Positions 4,426 through 7,008 of a stretch of DNA of 7,008 nucleotides are shown here, piece by piece (position 1 is the first letter of the stretch; each line of letters begins with the position of its first letter). Both the position numbers and the translations under genes were made by a program. A model generated the notes under the pieces. That model was not told the DNA's origin. It worked only from the letters and a program-made list of their open reading frames with translations, and made no database searches. Source of the stretch: an uncultured Kouleothrix sp. Its GTDB lineage: Bacteria; Chloroflexota; Chloroflexia; Chloroflexales; Roseiflexaceae. The DNA is taken from NCBI GenBank assembly GCA_937858455.1, contig CALLYN010000785.1:1-7008 (forward strand). The letters run 5' to 3'.

Positions 4426-5644
4426 CTTCCGAGGATTGCCCCGAGGTGCAGGGGTTTGCGACTTCCCGTACAGATTATTCTGTACAAAAATGGATTGTGC
4501 TTCCGAGGATTGCCCCGAGGTGCAGGGGTTTGCGACCTCTTCACACTTTGAGTTCATCACTCGCGAGTTCGGACTTCCGAGGATTGCCCCGAGGTGCAGG
4601 GGTTTGCGACTACCCACAAAATAAAGCCACCAACAAGCAGCGCCATAAGCTTCCGAGGATTGCCCCGAGGTGCAGGGGTTTGCGACTCAGCAGCAACGTC
4701 CTTGGCCTTGGCACCCTCGTCCAAGTTCAGAGGATTGCCCCGAGGCGCAGGGGTTTGCGACAAGGCGCGGATCATCCTGGCGGTAGTCGATGAAATGTTC
4801 AGAGGATTGCCCCGAGGCGCAGGGGTTTGCGACGCAGAGACGGTGACATAGCAGTCCACGTACAGCTGGTTCAGAGGATTGCCCCGAGGCGCAGGGGTTT
4901 GCGACGGAGCGGCACCGTCTACGGTGCTGGGATCTTCGACTCGTTCAGAGGATTGCCCCGAGGCGCAGGGGTTTGCGACTGAGCGCGGCGCAGCTCTACG
5001 CGGCGCAGATCGATGTTCAGAGGATTGCCCCGAGGCGCAGGGGTTTGCGACGCAACCGTCGCTTCGTCGAGGCGCGCAAACAGCAGGTTCAGAGGATTGC
5101 CCCGAGGCGCAGGGGTTTGCGACTTTTGTTTGCGGCTACTTCGGCCGCACGAACACTAGGTGTTCAGAGGATTGCCCCGAGGCGCAGGGGTTTGCGACAT
5201 CGGCTTAGCATTCGGGTGGAGAAACTCGAAGTCCCAGTTCAGAGGATTGCCCCGAGGCGCAGGGGTTTGCGACCCGATGCCGCCGATGTCGCCGATGCCG
5301 CTCCTGAGGTTCAGAGGATTGCCCCGAGGCGCAGGGGTTTGCGACCTCCATTTCGGCCACAACCCGCCGTGCGAGTTCCTGTTCAGAGGATTGCCCCGAG
5401 GCGCAGGGGTTTGCGACCAGCGGCCTCAGCTACTCCGATAGCGACGCCAATACATTGTTCAGAGGATTGCCCCGAGGCGCAGGGGTTTGCGACCGCAAGC
5501 TCGCCAAACGTCGGCCTTCCCGCGTTCAGGTCGTTCAGAGGATTGCCCCGAGGCGCAGGGGTTTGCGACCTCCTTTCACCTGCGATGTAGGGCAACAGAT
5601 CGCGTCGGTTCAGAGGATTGCCCCGAGGCGCAGGGGTTTGCGAC
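4426..5644 (+). CRISPR. CRISPR array, 17 repeats and 16 spacers, two repeat variants
   Basis: Seventeen 37-bp repeats start at 4426, 4500, 4574, 4650, 4725, 4797, 4869, 4943, 5015, 5087, 5162, 5237, 5309, 5381, 5457, 5533 and 5608. The 16 spacers are 35-39 bp and all different by eye. Repeats 5-17 are identical (start GTTCAG, core CCCCGAGGCGCAGGGG, end TTTGCGAC). Repeats 1-4 differ from them at positions 1 (C), 5 (C) and 22 (T). CGCA and TGCG near the 3' end can form a small stem; the position-22 change keeps a G-U pair. The ending GGGGTTTGCGAC closely resembles the Thermus thermophilus repeat whose crRNAs carry the 8-nt tag AUUGCGAC (recalled, type III). That favours plus-strand transcription, with crRNAs starting TTTGCGAC. 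No cas gene lies in the window, so the type and direction remain inference. Hairpins after 5644 fit a plus-strand end. Confidence 0.97.
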
Positions 5645-5654
5645 CTGCACGCTT

Positions 5655-5747
5655 GAGGAGCGCATCAGGACGCCTGATTCGCCCTCAGAATCGAGCGCCG
5701 CCGTGTGCGTGGCCACACGGCGGCGTTTCGTTGGGCCTCTTTGGCCC
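5655..5747 (+). terminator. Tandem hairpins downstream of the CRISPR array
   Basis: Three hairpins follow the last repeat. The first, 5655-5686, has an ATCAGG-ACG-CCTGAT core extended by GCG/CGC and GAGG/CCTC. The second is a perfect 12-bp stem, CGCCGCCGTGTG (5696-5707) with CACACGGCGGCG (5714-5725), loop CGTGGC, followed by TTTCGTT. The third is GGGCC-TCTTT-GGCCC (5733-5747). The second is the best terminator candidate for plus-strand transcription, which supports the same direction for the array. It also lies downstream of the convergent TPR gene. Confidence 0.55.
5659..5675. repeat. Right copy of a 17-bp direct repeat flanking the array
   Basis: AGCGCATCAGGACGCCT, 16 of 17 identical to 4381-4397. 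It starts 15 bp after the last CRISPR repeat. This copy is also part of the first downstream hairpin, which the left copy cannot form because it lacks the GAT completing the stem. Confidence 0.6.
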
Positions 5748-5839
5748 TATTCCGCATCTCCACGCGATCGAGCACCGCGCGGCATCCGGCCCCATGCTTC
5801 GGCGCTCGCATCCGCCCCGGCCGCGCCGGCCAGCACCCC

Positions 5840-5969
5840 GGCACGACACATCCGCTCACGCCGGCTCGATCGCCAGGGCGAACGCACACAGCAGCCCGAT
5901 CGCGCTACTACGATCGGGCTGCTGTGTCTCTGGCGCCAGGTCTGGGGCGCGGGCACGAGCGGATGTGCC
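5840..5969. repeat. Large nested inverted repeat
   Basis: Three nested pairs of arms share one centre: CACATCCGCTC (5847-5857) with GAGCGGATGTG (5957-5967), CGCCAG (5871-5876) with CTGGCG (5930-5935), and a perfect 17-bp inner stem ACACAGCAGCCCGATCG (5886-5902) with its complement (5911-5927) around an 8-nt loop. The whole could fold as a 120-130-nt stem with internal loops on either strand. No T tract follows, so it is not a simple terminator. It sits 115 bp beyond the TPR gene stop codon. The rest of 5748-6082 holds no gene that I can support. Confidence 0.6.
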
Positions 5970-6082
5970 CCGCCGTCGCCACGCGGCCTGCGCATTCCTC
6001 GATTTTCATTGGGATGGGCGGTGGGGTGCGGTGGGCGAGGTTTCAGCCCGCGCGTCGCCAGCCAGAGCCCGCCCGTGCAATG

Positions 6083-7008
6083 CTACGCCGAGGCTTCCGG
6101 CGACGCCGGGCCAAGCCGATCGAGCCATCCCTGGCATGCCTGGGTTCTCGGGTGGGCGGCGCCGAGGCTCTCGCGGAAACCCGCAACCGCGCGTTCGAGA
6201 TACTGGCGCGCCCCCGCCAGGTCGCCAGTTTGCTGTGCCAGTGCCCCGAGCCACCACAGGCTCTGTGCCGTGTCGGGGTGGCGCGGCCCCAGCACCGCCT
6301 GCCGCACCGCCAGCGCCTGCTCGAAGTACGGACGCGCCCCCGCCAGGTCGCCTAAATCCTGCAGCAGCGAGCCCAGGTTGTTCAGGCTCGACGCCGTGAG
6401 GGGGTGGCGCGGCCCCAGCACCGCCTGCTGCACCGCCAGCGCCTGCTCCAGGTACGGACGCGCCCCCGCCAGGTCGCCCTGTGCCTGCAGCAGCGTGCCC
6501 AGGTTGTTCAGGCTCCCCGCCGTGTCGGGGTGGCGCGGCCCCAGCACCGCCTGCTGCACCGCCAGCGCCTGCTCGTAGTAGGGACGCGCCCCCGCCAGGT
6601 CGCCCTGTGTCTTCAGCAGCAAGCCCAGGTTGTTCAGGCTCGACGCCGTGAGGGGGTGGCGCGGCCCCAGCACCGCCTGCTGCACCGCCAGCGCCTGCTC
6701 GAAGTACGGACGCGCCCCCGCCAGGTCGCCCAGATCCTGCAGCGCAAAGCCCAGGTTGTTCAGGCTCGTCGCCGTGGAGGGGTGGCGCGGCCCCAGCACC
6801 GCCTGCCGCACCGCCAGCGCCTGCTCGAGGTACGGACGCGCCCCCGCCAGGTCGCCCTGTGCCTGCAGCAGCGTGCCCAGGTTGTTCAGGCTCGACGCCG
6901 TGTCGGGGTGGCGCGGCCCCAGCTCCGCCTGATACACCGCCAGCGCCTGCTCCAGGTACGGACGCGCCCCCGCCAGGTCGCCCTGTGCCTGCAGCAGCGT
7001 GCCCAGGT
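6083..7008 (-). CDS. Tetratricopeptide-repeat protein, C-terminal part (kinesin-light-chain-type TPRs)
   Basis: The frame is open from the right edge to the TAG at 6083-6085, so 308 C-terminal residues are visible and the N-terminus is outside the window. Six complete 42-residue units follow a partial one. A typical unit reads GDLAGARPYLEQALAV, then QAVLGPRHP, then TASSLNNLG, matching TPR_10/TPR_12 repeats of the kinesin light chain family, which stack into a superhelix that binds proteins or peptides. The last, degenerate unit (GDLAGARQYLERAV, then SLGAAHP, WLDRL) acts as a cap before the tail PASPEASA. The GTG at 6935-6937 is an internal valine of a repeat, not a start. In Chloroflexota such TPR arrays often follow an NB-ARC/STAND ATPase or a CHAT or TIR domain; which of these, if any, is present here cannot be seen. 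The gene is convergent with the likely CRISPR direction. Confidence 0.9.
   Translation of the reverse strand, partial: LGTLLQAQGDLAGARPYLEQALAVYQAELGPRHPDTASSLNNLGTLLQAQGDLAGARPYLEQALAVRQAVLGPRHPSTATSLNNLGFALQDLGDLAGARPYFEQALAVQQAVLGPRHPLTASSLNNLGLLLKTQGDLAGARPYYEQALAVQQAVLGPRHPDTAGSLNNLGTLLQAQGDLAGARPYLEQALAVQQAVLGPRHPLTASSLNNLGSLLQDLGDLAGARPYFEQALAVRQAVLGPRHPDTAQSLWWLGALAQQTGDLAGARQYLERAVAGFRESLGAAHPRTQACQGWLDRLGPASPEASA
6227..7008 (-). repeat. 126-bp tandem coding repeats in the TPR gene
   Basis: Units of exactly 126 bp (42 codons) lie at 6227-6352, 6353-6478, 6479-6604, 6605-6730, 6731-6856 and 6857-6982, with a partial one at 6983-7008. Several units differ at only a few bases, including at synonymous sites, so they arose or were homogenised recently. 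The leftmost unit is the most divergent in its second half. Such arrays easily change copy number and are prone to assembly collapse. Confidence 0.9.

Noticed and set aside
4365..5590. Many long open frames on both strands across 4365-5590 containing PRGAGVCD, RIAPRRRGL or SQTPAPRGNP repeats
   Set aside because: They are translations of the CRISPR repeat, which lacks stop codons in most frames. Every repeat peptide recurs at the array period.
4426..5644. Minus-strand reading of the CRISPR array (repeat starting GTCGCAAACCCC and ending TGAAC)
   Set aside because: It cannot be excluded, but the TTTGCGAC end on the plus strand resembles the known AUUGCGAC tag, and the hairpin with TTTCGTT after the array fits plus-strand termination.
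5455..6932. Plus-strand frames of 216-363 aa, and others opposite the TPR gene
   Set aside because: They run from array repeats into the antisense of the TPR gene and translate its 126-bp period as YGRAPARSP-type words.
6935..6937. GTG as a start codon of the TPR gene
   Set aside because: It is a valine codon within a TPR unit, and the frame continues upstream with intact repeats to the window edge.

Overview
The window is GC-rich DNA from a filamentous anoxygenic or heterotrophic member of the Chloroflexota (Roseiflexus/Kouleothrix-like). This placement is inferred from three family-level traits: kinesin-light-chain-type TPR units of the GDLAGARPYLEQAL kind, a secreted lamin-tail-domain protein with a YLPL motif and a Pro/Thr linker, and a CRISPR repeat ending GGGGTTTGCGAC, close to the Thermus type III repeat as recalled. 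No marker gene (rRNA, tRNA, ribosomal protein) is present to confirm it.

Left part (1-2944): this looks like part of a mobile or plasmid-like element. A partial minus-strand gene enters from the left edge. Upstream of it lies a cluster of three TAAACGGTTC sites with a candidate promoter and terminator that could make a very short plus-strand RNA. An AT-rich stretch follows (about 241-880). It holds a small minus-strand ORF built partly from 9-bp tandem repeats and a divergent control region with two TACATATGTA palindromes 43 bp apart. The plus-strand arm runs into a small Cro/C1-type repressor-like gene and then, after two doubtful mini-ORFs, a membrane-anchored FtsK/TraB-type DNA translocase (1343-2944). 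The translocase gene carries a cluster of GGAAGT sites between its motor and its predicted C-terminal DNA-binding domain.

Middle (2945-4425): a terminator-like hairpin, then a secreted lamin-tail protein (3072-3686). About 740 bp follow without a convincing gene. The first part of that stretch holds six copies of a TTGCGTCCGG repeat, several about 45 bp apart.

Right part (4426-7008): a 17-repeat, 16-spacer CRISPR array (37-bp repeats, 35-39-bp spacers) with no cas gene in the window. The array has two repeat versions: repeats 1-4 share one version, and repeats 5-17 are all identical to each other and differ from it at three positions. A 17-bp near-identical direct repeat flanks the array. 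Tandem hairpins follow it, then a large nested inverted repeat. The end of a TPR-repeat gene, convergent with the preferred array direction and made of near-identical 126-bp units, runs off the right edge.
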